Origin: Pseudomonas mohnii
GTDB lineage: Bacteria; Pseudomonadota; Gammaproteobacteria; Pseudomonadales; Pseudomonadaceae
NCBI RefSeq assembly: GCF_900105115.1
Contig: NZ_FNRV01000001.1
Location: 6,265,501 to 6,329,500 of the forward strand
Length of the DNA: 64,000 bases
Direction: 5' to 3'
Below, piece by piece: positions 63,891-64,000 of the stretch (positions within the stretch are counted from its first letter, which is position 1; every line of letters begins with the position of its first letter). Both the position numbers and the translations under genes were made by a program. Under the pieces are notes generated by a model. That model was given only the letters and a program-made list of their open reading frames with translations, ran no database searches and had not been told where the DNA came from.

Positions 63891-63940
63891 TGCGTGAGGC
63901 CGGAGAATCAGCAACACCTGATGTGAATGGAGTGACCGCG

Positions 63941-64000
63941 ATGCCCAAATCAATTGTTGCCGCCCTGCAAATTGGCGCCTTGCCCGGTGGCAAGGGCGAA
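63941..64000 (+). CDS. Start of a probable nitrilase/carbon-nitrogen hydrolase gene (partial)
   Basis: The frame opens at ATG 63941 (MPKSIVAALQIGALPGGKGE) and runs off the window after 20 codons. The beginning, VAALQIGALPGGK, is like nitrilase-superfamily starts (A-x-Q-x-G then the Glu-containing region beyond the edge), and such genes often stand divergent from an LTTR. The catalytic Glu-Lys-Cys residues are outside the window, so the call is tentative. AGTGA/GGAGTG lies about 12 bases upstream. Confidence 0.5.
   Translation, partial: MPKSIVAALQIGALPGGKGE

Overview
The window is a chromosomal segment of a fluorescent-group Pseudomonas. The grounds are very high third-position GC, Pseudomonas-type REP/REPIN palindromes (GTAGGAGCGAGCCTGCTCGC cores) between many genes, and Pseudomonas-style operons: muxABC-opmB, and the treS/glgE/glgB plus glgA/treZ/malQ/treY/glgX stress-polymer cluster. 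Species cannot be fixed from this alone.

Layout. 1-7.6 kb: the 3'-truncated ccoN of a cbb3 oxidase (minus), a CysI-type sulfite reductase with its DUF934 partner (plus), an eight-haem cytochrome c with a TPR tail and an exported HAD phosphatase (both minus). 8.0-11.4 kb: an AT-richer accessory island of broken S-type bacteriocin modules: a truncated nuclease-type toxin with a DUF6392-type immunity gene, three colicin/pyocin DNase immunity genes each preceded by the tail of an HNH DNase domain (two dead, one with the motif intact), and a Pyocin_S fragment. 11.5-29.3 kb: YciI-like protein, tpx, the muxABC-opmB RND pump, an MHYT-GGDEF-EAL c-di-GMP enzyme, an SDR, a MocR regulator, ccoG, DUF3203 and MgtC-like proteins.

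29.4-54.5 kb: trehalose/alpha-glucan metabolism. glgE, a treS-maltokinase fusion and glgB run rightwards behind an AlgU-like promoter; glgA, treZ, malQ, treY, DUF2934 and glgX run leftwards. TreY/TreZ release trehalose from glucan, TreS plus maltokinase make maltose-1-phosphate, GlgE polymerises it, GlgB branches, and GlgX and MalQ trim and recycle. No glgC or glgP lies in the window. Between the arms sit two paralogous autotransporters (one without a passenger), an EEP-family protein and a PIG-L protein with an altered catalytic motif.

55-64 kb: mixed housekeeping and small genes: a D-2-hydroxyacid dehydrogenase, an alpha/beta hydrolase, YqaA and DUF411 (copper-type) proteins, a small His-rich lipoprotein, a small membrane protein, a short Fur-like regulator, an orphan fecR, a toxin-like pseudogene scrap, dpkA, DUF883, and a LysR regulator divergent from the start of a probable nitrilase-family gene. 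Three small CDS outside usual length cut-offs or in poorly covered gaps were read directly: the 54-aa proline-rich protein, the 46-aa lipoprotein and the 62-aa membrane protein.
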